A stretch of 43,902 bases of DNA from Collinsella aerofaciens (GTDB lineage Bacteria > Actinomycetota > Coriobacteriia > Coriobacteriales > Coriobacteriaceae): assembly GCF_015557435.1 (NCBI RefSeq), contig NZ_JADNOH010000063.1:1-43902 (forward strand), written 5' to 3'. Below the pieces are notes generated by a model, which saw only the letters and a program-made list of their open reading frames with translations, was not told the origin of the DNA and did not search any database. This document shows, piece by piece, positions 22,188-32,826 of this stretch. Numbering within the stretch: the stretch's first letter is position 1; each line of letters starts with the position of its first letter. Both the position numbers and the translations under genes were made by a program.

Positions 22188-24449
22188 ATGCAGCCTGATT
22201 TGTTCGACGCCCGTTGGATTTCGGGTGAGCCGTTTGTCTATGAGCCGGCGGAATCGTATTACGACGAGTGTCACCGCAACCATGTCGTGCGCGGCACGTT
22301 CGATCTTGAGCTGGTGCCCGCGTCGGCGGTGCTCACGATCGCCGTCTTGGGCTACGCGCGCGTGCGCATCAACGGCGTCAGGATGGATGCATCGGAGCTT
22401 TTGGGATGGTGGACCAACTACACCAAGGTGGTCTATTCGCACAGCCTCGAGGTGGCGGACAAGCTGGTCGTCGGCACCAATACGATCGAGATCGAGCTGG
22501 GCAACGGATTCTTCAATCCCTCGCCGTTGACGCTCTTTGGCAAGTATAACCTGCGCGAACGTCTGGTCGAGGTCGGGACCCCGCGCGCTGCGTGCGCGAT
22601 TGTGGCGGCCGGCGGCCGCGTGCTCGCCAAGACCGACGCGTCTTGGACGGCGCATACAGGCGAGCTGCTGTTCAACAACGTGTATCTGGGCGAGGTGCGC
22701 GACTTGCGGCCGGTGCCCGGGGATGCGTTGCCGGTGACGGTTTATGACGAGGTGCGGGCTATCGAGCCCTCGCCGGTCGCGCCGTGCGTGCGCGACACGG
22801 TAGTGGAGCCCAAACGGATTTTCGAGCACGAGGACGCCGTCATCATCGACTTTGGCGAGGTCGTTGCCGGATTCATGAAGCTGAGTGTGGAAGCAGACGA
22901 GGGGCGGCGCATCGAGCTTGTCTATGCCGAGACGTGGCGCGACGGGGGTCCGTATGCGGGCACGGCAGTGGCGGGTTATGCCGGCATGGAGACGCCGCGC
23001 GGCGTGTGCCCGGGTGGCCCTGGTGCTCCGGAGCCTGCGGTACAGCGCGACGTCGTTGTGTGTCACGCGGGTGAAAACGTGTTTGAAAACGAGTTTTGTT
23101 GGCATTCGTTTAGATATGTGACGTTAACCGGATGCGATGTCGCGGCGATTCGCTCGGCCAGGGCGACGTATGTCCATACCGACCTCAAGCGCTGCGGTAA
23201 GCTATCGCTCGGCAATGACGCCTTCGAGCGACTTCACGACGCCGCCATTCGCACCAAGCTCAACAATAATCACGGTGTGTTCGAGGATTGTGCGCGCGAG
23301 CGTTTTGGCTACGGCGGCGACATGATCGCGCTTGCGGCCTCGCAGATGTTCTCGTTCGATGTCTCCGGCCTTCTCGATAAGACGCTCGCGGACTTCAACC
23401 GCGACCAGACCGAGTGCGGCGGTTTTCCCGAAACGGCTCCCTTCATGGGTATCGGATCCAATGGTCCTGCCTATGGAGAGGGTCCGCTCATGTGGCAATT
23501 TGCCCATCCGTACCTGGCGATTCAAGCCGACCGTATCTACGGGCGTCGCGATTTACTCGAGCGTGAGTGGCCGGCGATCGAGCGTTTTGGCGACTATCTG
23601 ATGGGTTTCGATCCGGCGGAGCTGGCACCGCACTGCCTGGGTGACCACGGCAGCATGATTGCGAAGGGTTTCTCGAACGGTTCTCCCGATAAGGAGTTTG
23701 TCGGCTGGTGTGCGATTCTCTGGGGTTTGCGTTTGACGAGCGAGGCTGCGGGGCGTAAGGGCGCGGACGGCGTGCGTTTTGAGCGTGCTGCGGAACAACT
23801 GCGCGCCGAGATCATTCGGCGCTTTCGACATGCCGACGGGTCATTTGGCGACGGAACGCAGACGTCCTGGGCGTTTGCCGCGGCACTTGAGCTTGGCGAT
23901 CAGCTCGAACTTGTCGAGCGACTGGCGCGGGCGGTCGATGCCGAGCGGGTGCTAACGACCGGCATCTTCGGCACGGCTTTCGCCTTTGACCTGCTGTCGC
24001 GCTGCGGCCGCAACGCCGTGCTCGAGCGCTGGTTGCTGCGTGAGCAGGGGCCGAGCTTGCTCAGTATGCTCGCTGACGGCAACAGGGCGCTTATCGAGAT
24101 GTTCGACGATCCGCTGGCCTCGTACGACCACGCTATGTTTTCGAGTTACGACCAGTGGTTCTACGAGGGGCTCGGCGGCATTCACGTGAGCCGTGATGCG
24201 CGGGGGTGCGATGGCGTTACGGTGCGTCCGTATCTGTCGCATGCGACCGATACGTTCTTGTGCTCCTGGCAGACGGTGCGCGGCGAGATCCGCGTTGCTT
24301 GGGAGCGCACGGGCGCTGGGGTCGCGATTGATGTAACGGTGCCGGAGGACATCGAAGCCACGGTGGAGGCGCCGCTCGAGGGCACCTTGCTTGAGCGTGT
24401 GACCGATGGCTCGACAACGCATATGGTTGTTGAGCAGCTCGTTCGTTAG
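22188..24449 (+). CDS. Alpha-L-rhamnosidase (GH78), cytoplasmic
   Basis: This 753-residue glycosidase releases L-rhamnose from rhamnosides. The GH78 order is visible: N-terminal beta-sandwich domains (to about 330), the (alpha/alpha)6 barrel with EDCARERFGYGGDMIA, where the acidic residues and Arg-Glu pair are typical of the active site, the YGEGPLMW and WFYEGLGGIHVS segments, and a C-terminal beta domain. There is no signal peptide, so the substrate must be imported first, fitting the PTS gene 86 nt upstream. The start is ATG 22188 after GAAAGGT; the frame is open to 22131 without a ribosome site. Confidence 0.88.
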   Translation: MQPDLFDARWISGEPFVYEPAESYYDECHRNHVVRGTFDLELVPASAVLTIAVLGYARVRINGVRMDASELLGWWTNYTKVVYSHSLEVADKLVVGTNTIEIELGNGFFNPSPLTLFGKYNLRERLVEVGTPRAACAIVAAGGRVLAKTDASWTAHTGELLFNNVYLGEVRDLRPVPGDALPVTVYDEVRAIEPSPVAPCVRDTVVEPKRIFEHEDAVIIDFGEVVAGFMKLSVEADEGRRIELVYAETWRDGGPYAGTAVAGYAGMETPRGVCPGGPGAPEPAVQRDVVVCHAGENVFENEFCWHSFRYVTLTGCDVAAIRSARATYVHTDLKRCGKLSLGNDAFERLHDAAIRTKLNNNHGVFEDCARERFGYGGDMIALAASQMFSFDVSGLLDKTLADFNRDQTECGGFPETAPFMGIGSNGPAYGEGPLMWQFAHPYLAIQADRIYGRRDLLEREWPAIERFGDYLMGFDPAELAPHCLGDHGSMIAKGFSNGSPDKEFVGWCAILWGLRLTSEAAGRKGADGVRFERAAEQLRAEIIRRFRHADGSFGDGTQTSWAFAAALELGDQLELVERLARAVDAERVLTTGIFGTAFAFDLLSRCGRNAVLERWLLREQGPSLLSMLADGNRALIEMFDDPLASYDHAMFSSYDQWFYEGLGGIHVSRDARGCDGVTVRPYLSHATDTFLCSWQTVRGEIRVAWERTGAGVAIDVTVPEDIEATVEAPLEGTLLERVTDGSTTHMVVEQLVR

Positions 24450-24470
24450 AAATCCTGGGGGGAGGGACTC

Positions 24471-26366
24471 ATGAAATACCCGCATCTGTTTTCGCCCATC
24501 AAACTGGGTGATGTGCTCGTGCAAAACCGCATCGTCGCCAATCCTATGAGCGAGCATTTTGAGGACCGTTGTCTGGGCGGCGCCGGTATCGTCATCTGCG
24601 GGCATACCATCGTGGAGCCCGGGCGCTCCTCGTGGATGAGTGCCGACGAGCCGTACGTCTTTTCCAAATACGCTCGCGAGGAGGCTGTCCGTCGTGCTCG
24701 CATGGCGCGCCAGGCGGGCGCCGTCGCGAGCATCGAGCTTGCGCATGCCGGACTTTACGCCCGCACGATCGACTACGCCATGGGGCCGGACGCCTTTGTG
24801 CGTGAGGATGGCGTTGAGGTTCGCGCGATGACGCCCGACATGATGGGGCGCACGGCTGCCTGTTGGGCGCAAGCGTGTGTCGATGCTCGCCGCGCCGGCT
24901 TTGACATGGTGTTTTTGCACTTTGGACACGGTTGGCTTATTGACCAGTTCTTGAGCCCCCTATTCAACCATCGCACCGATGCATATGGCGGCTCTATCGA
25001 GAATCGTATGCGGTTTCCGTTGCAGGTGTTGCGGGCGTGTCGCGATGCTGTGGGACCGCGCTTTCCCATGGAGATGCGCATCTCGGCGGATGAATGTATG
25101 CCGGGAGGCATCGAGCTTACGGATGTCATCGCGTTTTGCCGTGAGGCTGAACGGTATGTGACGAGTATCCAAGTCTCGTGCGGGCTCGATATCGAGCATG
25201 AGGCCAACGTCCATACCTCTGCCACCAACCTCGATCCGCACTTACTTAACGCGCATCTTGCTCGTGCCATCAAGGCGGAGATTTCGGTACCGGTGACGCT
25301 CGTAGGCTCCGTCGAGACGCCGGAGGAGGCCGAGCGCGCGATCGCCGAGGGCACGTGCGACATGGTGGCGCTTGCCCGCGCGCTCGCCGCCGATCCGATG
25401 TGGCCGGCTAAGGCCCGCGCGGGCCGTGCGGCGGATATCGTGCCGTGCCTGCGCTGTCTGCAGTGCTATCACATCTCGACCGATCGTTGGAACGTGGGGT
25501 GCAGCGTCAACCCGCGTTTTGCCAACGAGAATTTTATTCCGCGTGAGGTAGAACCCGCGTCTCGACGCAAACGGGTGCTGGTCGTGGGTGCGGGTCCTGC
25601 CGGTTGTATGGCGGCGATTGTGGCACGCGAGCGCGGCCATGAGGTGGTTCTCACGGAACGCAGCGGTTCCGTTGGCGGGGCAGTCAGGCTTATCGCACAA
25701 GAAGCGCATAAGGAGGATGCGGCTCGCTACCTGCAGTATTTGCGGCATCGTATTGACACGCTCCGGCAGGGGGATGGGTTCGAACTCAGACTTGGTTACG
25801 CTGTCGATACGGATATGGTGCGCGCGATGGCGCCCGACGCCCTTATCGTAGCTATCGGTGCCGAGCCTTTCGTGCCGCCTGTTTCCGGGCTTGATCGGGC
25901 TACCGGCTTCGCGAGCGCCATCGAGCACCCGGACGCGTTGGGCCAGCGCGTGGTGATTGTGGGCGGTGGCACGATCGGTGCAGAGCTCGCGCTCGAACTA
26001 GCCGAGACGGGCCGCGATGTCACGGTCGTCGAGATGGGCGATACGCTGGCAGCGCAGGGTAACTCGCTCTTTCGCATCGTCTTGCGCCAGATGTTCGAAA
26101 AGCACGGTGAGAACCTCCATGTTATGCTTAACACGATGTGTCTCGCTGCTGGGGAAGGTGTCGTGTGGGTGTCGGGGCCTGATGGCGGAAAGCGCGAGCT
26201 TGCGTGCGATGACGTGGTCGTGGCGTCGGGTGTACGCTCGCGGACGGTGGAGGCCGAGTCGTTTGTGGGGCTCGCGCCCCAGACGTTCATCGTCGGTGAC
26301 TGTCGCCGTGCGCGCATTATCAAAGACGCCGTGTTCGAGGGCTATAGTGCCGCTGCGCATCTGTAG
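24471..26366 (+). CDS. NADH:flavin oxidoreductase, Old Yellow Enzyme / 2,4-dienoyl-CoA reductase type
   Basis: This 631-residue ene-reductase has an FMN TIM barrel (1-350), a [4Fe-4S] cluster site with Cys326, Cys329, Cys332 and Cys344, and FAD/NADH domains (GAGPAG at 373-378 and a second [13 protein letters not shown]). The barrel has the family block [14 protein letters not shown] and the N-R-D-YGGS-NR segment. Relatives include FadH, bile-acid BaiCD/BaiH and coriobacterial daidzein reductase; all reduce activated C=C bonds. GGGGGGAGGG lies before the ATG, 21 nt after the rhamnosidase stop, so the two are co-translated. A role on the aglycone of a plant rhamnoside is inference. Confidence 0.88.
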   Translation: MKYPHLFSPIKLGDVLVQNRIVANPMSEHFEDRCLGGAGIVICGHTIVEPGRSSWMSADEPYVFSKYAREEAVRRARMARQAGAVASIELAHAGLYARTIDYAMGPDAFVREDGVEVRAMTPDMMGRTAACWAQACVDARRAGFDMVFLHFGHGWLIDQFLSPLFNHRTDAYGGSIENRMRFPLQVLRACRDAVGPRFPMEMRISADECMPGGIELTDVIAFCREAERYVTSIQVSCGLDIEHEANVHTSATNLDPHLLNAHLARAIKAEISVPVTLVGSVETPEEAERAIAEGTCDMVALARALAADPMWPAKARAGRAADIVPCLRCLQCYHISTDRWNVGCSVNPRFANENFIPREVEPASRRKRVLVVGAGPAGCMAAIVARERGHEVVLTERSGSVGGAVRLIAQEAHKEDAARYLQYLRHRIDTLRQGDGFELRLGYAVDTDMVRAMAPDALIVAIGAEPFVPPVSGLDRATGFASAIEHPDALGQRVVIVGGGTIGAELALELAETGRDVTVVEMGDTLAAQGNSLFRIVLRQMFEKHGENLHVMLNTMCLAAGEGVVWVSGPDGGKRELACDDVVVASGVRSRTVEAESFVGLAPQTFIVGDCRRARIIKDAVFEGYSAAAHL

Positions 26367-26404
26367 CTGTCATAGAGCGCTTCTATTAGGAAGGTTGTTT
26401 GGCG

Positions 26405-27232
26405 ATGTGGGTCTTAAAGAAGATCAACAACAACTGCGCGCTTGCCCGCGATGCGGATGGACAGGATCTTGTCGTCTTTGGCAAAGGTATCGCATACCGC
26501 CGACCGCCCTACGAGCTCAAGGACCTGTCGGTGGTCGAGCGTACGTTCTACGGCGTGGGCGGTGCGTCGATCGCTGCGCTCAAAGATATCCCCGAGGATG
26601 TCCTGTTGCTTGCGGCGGATATCATCGACTATGCAAGCGAGCGGCTTGATGTCGAGTTCAATCCCAACGCCCCTGTGACGCTGGCCGATCATATAAACTT
26701 TGCCGTGCAGCGCGTGAGACAAAGCGTGGTGATCGAGACGCCGCTTTCGTTTGACGTGATGCGCTTGTATCCGCATGAGGTTGCAGTGGCCAAGCGTGCG
26801 GTGACACTTACCAAAAGCAGGCTGGGCGTGGAGCTGCCTCCGGCGGAAGTTACCAATATCGCGCTGCACTTGATTGACGGTGAGGCCGAACAGAGCAACA
26901 TGCAGGCGACGGTCGAGGCGACGCGTGTGCTCGAGGAGGTCACGCGAATCGTCTGCGAGCATATCGGAGACGTTGATACGGGCTCTTTCACCTACGCGCG
27001 TTTCGCAATGCACGTGCGGTTTCTGCTCGATCGCGTCAAAGCCGGCGGTGAGGTGGACGAGGGTTTTGGCACGATGCTCCCTGTGATGAAGGATGCCTAT
27101 CCCGAAGCTTATGCGTGTGCGGCGGACATCCTTGCGTATTTCCTAGGGTCGCACGGTTGGGAATGCAGCGAGAACGAAACGCTGTATCTGCTTATGCATG
27201 TACAGCGCCTGCGCGCTAGTATCGATGGCTAA
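26405..27232 (+). CDS. BglG/LicT-family transcriptional antiterminator
   Basis: This is a 275-residue PRD protein. Residues 1-55 are the RNA-binding CAT domain (KKINNNCALA, VVFGKGIAYRR). Two PTS-regulation domains follow, with phosphorylatable histidines in LADHINFAV and ALHLIDGE (PRD1) and FAMHVRFLLDR and LLMHVQRL (PRD2). It should bind the RAT at 20256 and prevent termination at 20282 when its sugar is being transported. ATG 26405 is ten bases after GGAAGG; a TTG at 26399 is an alternative start. It is the last gene of the PTS-rhamnosidase operon, giving a feedback loop on its own synthesis. Confidence 0.92.
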   Translation: MWVLKKINNNCALARDADGQDLVVFGKGIAYRRPPYELKDLSVVERTFYGVGGASIAALKDIPEDVLLLAADIIDYASERLDVEFNPNAPVTLADHINFAVQRVRQSVVIETPLSFDVMRLYPHEVAVAKRAVTLTKSRLGVELPPAEVTNIALHLIDGEAEQSNMQATVEATRVLEEVTRIVCEHIGDVDTGSFTYARFAMHVRFLLDRVKAGGEVDEGFGTMLPVMKDAYPEAYACAADILAYFLGSHGWECSENETLYLLMHVQRLRASIDG

Positions 27233-27257
27233 AAAGGTGTCGGTCTACCTGCGCATA

Positions 27258-27307
27258 CACGATATGGGGAGTTATATCGGTTCCCGTTTACACGAAATGG
27301 GAAGTTA
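27258..27307. repeat. Imperfect 17-nt direct repeats 3' of the antiterminator gene
   Basis: CACGATATGGGGAGTTA (27258-27274) and CACGAAATGGGAAGTTA (27291-27307) differ at two positions and are 33 nt apart. They lie between convergent genes; no function is evident. Confidence 0.4.
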
Positions 27308-27381
27308 CGGATTGGGCACTCGTCTTCGTCGAAGTTCAACTTTGTACGAGGCTCGTCTGACGTTTGTTAGCAAAACCGCTG

Positions 27382-27423
27382 GCGGAAAGCCCGGCAGACC
27401 GATCGGTCTGCCGGGCTTTCCGC
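27382..27423. terminator. Perfect 42-nt palindrome, bidirectional terminator
   Basis: Two exactly complementary 21-nt halves (GCGGAAAGCCCGGCAG... and inverse) meet with no spacer. It sits between the convergent antiterminator gene and the LacI gene. No long T-run follows the stem, but AAAG/CTTT steps are inside it. Confidence 0.7.
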
Positions 27424-27454
27424 ATAAAGTCGAACCGCAGCGGGCACAGTCACG

Positions 27455-28567
27455 CTACAAGTACGCGCCGAGGTTGATCGCGGTAGCGTCGGTTTGGGTG
27501 TTTGCCTGGGTGCTGGCGCGCTCCAGCAGGAACGGGCGTACGAGCTCTTGGCGGTTGATGTCCTCGACGGCTGTGACCGCGGTGACGGTGCGCGCGGCGG
27601 ATCCGATGCGGATGTGCTTGGTTTTTGCCGGCGCCTTGTTTTCGATCTGCTCCATGAGCAGTTGAACGCCCTTGCGGCCGATTTCGTAGCCCGGGGGCGC
27701 CACGGTGGTGAGCGGAACCGCTCCACTCCAGGCGAGCGGGTTGCCGTCGCAGCCGGCCACGCGGACCTGCCCGGGGACGGAAATGCCCTTGTCGACCAGC
27801 GCCGAGATGACGCCCGAGGCCAACACATCGGTCAGACCGACGACAAAATCGGGGCGCTCGGCGGCGGGGCGCTCGGCGATTTGGCTGCCGATGCCATAGC
27901 CGTCTGCCGCGGTATTCCATTCGCCGGCGTCGATGACTTCGATCTTGATATCGGGGCGCAAGGCAAGGGCCTTGTGAATGCCAAGCACGCGTAGGGTGAG
28001 CTGCATAAATGCTGCTCGACCCACAACGACAATATGGCGTGCGCCGCGGGCGATGGCGAGCTCGGCGATGATGCGGCCCTGGGCTTCGTTATCGGCCGCC
28101 ACGTAGTAGCCGGGCTCGGAGCAGTGGATGTCCAGGTGGACGATGGGCACGGGCATCTTGGCCATGGCCGGGCGCCAGTCGGGGGATGCCATGGGCTGAA
28201 CCATGACGCCGGACATCTGCGTGCCCATAAAGTAGCGCAGGTAATGATCCTCGAGAATATCGTCGTTGTCGGCATTGGCGATGAGCAGATCGTAGCCGTG
28301 CTTGCGGGCCTCGTTGTGGGCGCCGCTGGCAATTTGGAGTGAGAAGCCGTGGTCGAGGCGGGGGAGGACCAGGCCAAAGGACTTGGTGGTGCCGCCGGCC
28401 AGCTGACGGGCGCTTTGGTTGGGCAGGTAGCCCAGACGATTGATGGTCTCGTTGATGAGTTTGAGGGTCTCGGGGCGCAGCTTTTCGGGATGGTTGAGCG
28501 CGTTGGAAACCGTGCCCAACGAAACCCCGGCCTCGCGCGCGACGTCGCTGATTTTAACCTTTGCCAT
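27455..28567 (-). CDS. LacI-family regulator, probable rhamnoside/rhamnose repressor
   Basis: This is a 370-residue LacI/GalR protein: HTH (KISDVAREAGVSLGTVSNALN), hinge (NQSARQLAGG) and sugar-binding core. The start is ATG 28567 after AAGGGG; a longer reading from 28774 has no support. A TTGATGCGTTTCAA site (28578-28591) lies between its promoter and start codon. On the minus strand this reads TTGAAACGCATCAA, matching the operators at 16097 and 20177. Autoregulation and control of both rhamnose-related operons follow from these shared sites. About 25 residues extend past the usual core at the C-terminus (ERASTQANTQTD). Confidence 0.9.
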   Translation of the reverse strand: MAKVKISDVAREAGVSLGTVSNALNHPEKLRPETLKLINETINRLGYLPNQSARQLAGGTTKSFGLVLPRLDHGFSLQIASGAHNEARKHGYDLLIANADNDDILEDHYLRYFMGTQMSGVMVQPMASPDWRPAMAKMPVPIVHLDIHCSEPGYYVAADNEAQGRIIAELAIARGARHIVVVGRAAFMQLTLRVLGIHKALALRPDIKIEVIDAGEWNTAADGYGIGSQIAERPAAERPDFVVGLTDVLASGVISALVDKGISVPGQVRVAGCDGNPLAWSGAVPLTTVAPPGYEIGRKGVQLLMEQIENKAPAKTKHIRIGSAARTVTAVTAVEDINRQELVRPFLLERASTQANTQTDATAINLGAYL

Positions 28568-28577
28568 AGCGGCCCCT

Positions 28578-28591
28578 TTGATGCGTTTCAA
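28578..28591 (-). promoter_or_regulatory. LacI-type operator, autoregulatory
   Basis: TTGAAACGCATCAA on the minus strand, ten bases upstream of the LacI start codon and downstream of its -10. Confidence 0.55.
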
Positions 28592-28602
28592 GTACAAGCC
28601 TG

Positions 28603-28633
28603 ATTGTAGCATCGTCCGCCCCCGGGGCGTCAA
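28603..28633 (-). promoter_or_regulatory. Candidate promoter of the LacI gene
   Basis: On the minus strand an extended -10 (TGCTACAAT, core at 28603-28608) lies 19 nt after TTGACG (28628-28633). Confidence 0.45.
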
Positions 28634-28672
28634 AACCTGCCAATTAGGGACAGGTTTATTTTGGCAGGTTTT
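28632..28672. repeat. GGGACAG-core palindrome C
   Basis: 12-bp arms AAAACCTGCCAA / TTGGCAGGTTTT enclose TTAGGGACAGGTTTATT. It shares core and arms with the element at 30810. It overlaps the -35 of the LacI promoter and lies in the 317-nt gene-free stretch before glmS. Confidence 0.75.
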
Positions 28673-28689
28673 ATCTGGGGAAACGCCGC

Positions 28690-28738
28690 CGTCCAAACCA
28701 CCACGAAGGGGACAGGCACCTTTGTGGTGGTTTGGACG
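28690..28738. repeat. GGGACAG-core palindrome D
   Basis: 20-bp arms (28690-28709 and 28719-28738, CGTCCAAACCACCAC...) pair with one G-U around GGGACAGGCA. The arms are unrelated to those of palindrome C, but the core is the same. Only 17 nt separate the two elements. Confidence 0.75.
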
Positions 28739-28750
28739 TGTGTGCATCGG

Positions 28751-28825
28751 GTGGTATCTAAGTTGAGATACCACTTCTGGTATATCAGCTTGCGTTTGCG
28801 TGAGTACAATACTCGAACGTTGTAC
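28751..28825 (+). promoter_or_regulatory. glmS control region with overlapping palindromes
   Basis: GTGGTATCT-aagttg-AGATACCAC (28751-28774) overlaps ATACCA-cttc-TGGTAT (28769-28784), giving three alternating TGGTAT half-sites, the style of HutC/NagR-type GntR operators. A TACAAT -10 candidate is at 28805, inside GTACAA...TTGTAC (28804-28825). I see no glmS ribozyme core. Confidence 0.45.
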
Positions 28826-28884
28826 GTCTCAGCGCCCCTTGTGCGTGGACGTCTTGCAGTCACGCGGACGAAGGGATTTATCCT

Positions 28885-30732
<1,848 letters not shown>

Positions 30733-30756
30733 TCGAGTTCCGTCATCCTAACAACT

Positions 30757-30790
30757 AAGGCCCGGCTCCGTTGCAGCGGAGCCGGGCCTT
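30757..30790 (+). terminator. glmS terminator
   Basis: AAGGCCCGGCTCCG / CGGAGCCGGGCCTT (14 bp, 6-nt loop), then GTTGCATTTG. Confidence 0.8.
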
Positions 30791-30809
30791 GTTGCATTTG
30801 CCCAGATAA

Positions 30810-30846
30810 AATCTGCCAAAATGAACCTGTCCCTTTTTGGCAGGTT
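30810..30846. repeat. GGGACAG-core palindrome E, overlapping the GntR stop
   Basis: AATCTGCCAAAA / TTTTGGCAGGTT arms (one G-U) enclose the inverted core (CTGTCCC on plus). The outer arm covers the last two bases of the minus-strand GntR stop codon (30845-30847). Read from that gene it is a stem followed by ATTTTAT, a plausible terminator. Confidence 0.75.
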
Positions 30847-31576
30847 AGCGGAGCTTGCTGGTCTCGAAGTACTCGGGGAACTGGTCCAGAACCTCGGTTT
30901 GGTTGCGGAACATCATGTGCAGGTGCTTGCTGACCAAAAAGCTCGCTTCGATGGGGTCGCGACCGGCGATGGCGCGGCGAATCTGCTTGTGCTCGTTCAC
31001 GATGTCCTGATTGTCGAGAACCTGCGTGGCGGCGCGCAGCCAGCGGAAGCGCTCCAGGTCGGCATTGGTCTCTTCGAGCCACGACCACACGGTGCTGCGA
31101 CATGCGATGCTAAAAATCATGTGATGCATGAGGTTGTCGCTCAAAAAGAAGCCGATGCGATCCTCTTCGGCCATGGCTTTTTCCTGCAGCACGATGGCGC
31201 GGTCGAGCTGCTCGATGCCGGCCGACGTGGCTCGCGCACAGCACTCCACGATCACCTGCTTTTCCAGATGCTCGCGGATGTAACAGGCACTCTCGGCAAG
31301 GGTGAGGTTGATGGGCGAGACATAGGTGCCGCTCTGGGGCACGGTGCGCACCAGACCTTCCTGCGCCAAACGAACCAAAGCCTCGCGCACAGGGGTGCGC
31401 CCCATATCTAGGTCGTCGCAAAGTTGCTTGACGCCCAGCTTTTCGCCCGGCTTGTAGTCCAGGTAGACGATTTTGCGTCGAATGGTGTGGTAGGACTGGT
31501 CCTGTAGGCTCGTTTCCTGCTCGCCGACGTGCATCGATTCTTCCATAGCGCCTCGCAACTGTTCTATCAAACTCAT
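30845..31576 (-). CDS. GntR-family regulator (FCD subfamily)
   Basis: This 243-residue repressor has a winged helix at residues about 25-90 (LDMGRTPVREALVRLAQEGLV is the recognition segment) and an all-helical FCD effector domain with metal/ligand histidines (DNLMHHMIF, NEHKQIRRAI, SKHLHMMF). FCD regulators respond to organic acids or amino acids. It is divergent from the YeiH-type gene at 31740, so control of that gene is likely but unproven. The start at 31576 has no clear ribosome site; ATG 31546 is an alternative that would keep the whole DNA-binding domain. Confidence 0.85.
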   Translation of the reverse strand: MSLIEQLRGAMEESMHVGEQETSLQDQSYHTIRRKIVYLDYKPGEKLGVKQLCDDLDMGRTPVREALVRLAQEGLVRTVPQSGTYVSPINLTLAESACYIREHLEKQVIVECCARATSAGIEQLDRAIVLQEKAMAEEDRIGFFLSDNLMHHMIFSIACRSTVWSWLEETNADLERFRWLRAATQVLDNQDIVNEHKQIRRAIAGRDPIEASFLVSKHLHMMFRNQTEVLDQFPEYFETSKLR

Positions 31577-31739
31577 ATGTCAGTTGTTAATTATGCCGCG
31601 AATCAGCTCTCCGCGGTGGGCAATTCGGCTGTTGCCTGAGAACTATTGCGGCATCTTAGTCTGTGTTTGCGCAAGGCTGTGCTCAATGTTGCCGTATCAT
31701 AAGCCGTCGCAAACGTGAAATAGAAAGAAGGAATCCCAT

Positions 31740-32774
31740 ATGCAACTGGCAAATATCGTTCGCGAGCGCTGGAAAGGCGTCTTGTTCTGCCTGATCATTG
31801 CCATTCCCGCGACGTTGCTCGGCAAACAAATTGAGGTGGTCGGCGGTCCGGTATTTGCCATCCTCTTTGGCATGGTCCTGGCGCTCGTCTTTCCCAGGAA
31901 GCGTCGCGAACAGCTCGCCGCCGGCGTCACCTATACGTCCAAAAAAGTCTTGCAGTACGCGGTTATCCTGCTTGGCTTTGGCATGAACCTCTCCCAGATT
32001 CTGTCCAAGGGCGCCCAGTCGCTGCCGATTATCGTGGCGACGATCTCGACCTCGCTTGTCATCGCCTTTGTGCTCTGCCGCGTCATGAACGTACCGGGTA
32101 AGATCGCGACGCTTGTGGGTGTGGGTTCGTCGATTTGCGGCGGTTCGGCCATCGCTGCGACCGCGCCCGTCATCGATGCCGACGATCGCGAGATTGCCCA
32201 GGCCATTTCGGTCATCTTCCTGTTTAACGTTATCGCGGCGCTCGTGTTTCCGACGCTCGGCGGCATGCTCGGGCTGACCAACGAGGGCTTTGGCCTGTTT
32301 GCCGGCACCGCCATCAACGACACCTCGTCGGTAACGGCTGCGGCGAGCGCCTGGGACAGCATGCATCCCGGCGCCAATGTGCTCGAGAGCGCCACAGTGG
32401 TCAAGCTCACCAGGACGCTGGCCATTATTCCCATCACGCTGGTCCTCGCATGCTGGCAGATGCATCTGGCACGCAAGGCCGGCGGTGACGCCAAAAGCAC
32501 GTTCTCGCTTAAACGTGCGTTTCCCATGTTTGTGCTGTTCTTTGTGCTGGCGAGCGTGATCACCACGGTGCTTCAGCTTCCCGCGTCCATCACGGCGCCC
32601 ATCAAGGAGCTGTCGAAGTTCTTTATTGTGATGGCCATGGCGGCTATTGGTTTTAATACCGATATCGTCGAGCTGGTCAAAAAGGGCGGCAAGCCCATCG
32701 CGTTGGGCTTTTGCTGCTGGATTGGCATTGCGTGCATGAGTTTGGGAATGCAGCACGTGCTGGGAATCTGGTAG
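31740..32774 (+). CDS. YeiH/UPF0324-family putative sulfate or small-anion exporter
   Basis: This is a 344-residue integral membrane protein with about ten spans, of the family annotated as putative sulfate exporter (Cons_hypoth698). Recognisable conserved parts are VILLGFGMNLSQI, GVGSSICGGSAIAATAPVI in the middle and AAIGFNTDIVELVKKGGKP near the end. AAGAAGGA lies before the ATG. It is divergent from a GntR gene and followed by an NtrC-like regulator. The transported compound is not established in the family. Confidence 0.87.
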   Translation: MQLANIVRERWKGVLFCLIIAIPATLLGKQIEVVGGPVFAILFGMVLALVFPRKRREQLAAGVTYTSKKVLQYAVILLGFGMNLSQILSKGAQSLPIIVATISTSLVIAFVLCRVMNVPGKIATLVGVGSSICGGSAIAATAPVIDADDREIAQAISVIFLFNVIAALVFPTLGGMLGLTNEGFGLFAGTAINDTSSVTAAASAWDSMHPGANVLESATVVKLTRTLAIIPITLVLACWQMHLARKAGGDAKSTFSLKRAFPMFVLFFVLASVITTVLQLPASITAPIKELSKFFIVMAMAAIGFNTDIVELVKKGGKPIALGFCCWIGIACMSLGMQHVLGIW

Positions 32775-32826
32775 AGAAGTAGCTTATTCGCGTGCTGGCT
32801 GCCGGTGAGCGCAAGCCTTCGGTGGA

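Noticed and set aside
28775-28884. glmS ribozyme in the glmS leader
   Set aside because: The leader is too short for the conserved ribozyme core and no matching pseudoknot strands were seen.
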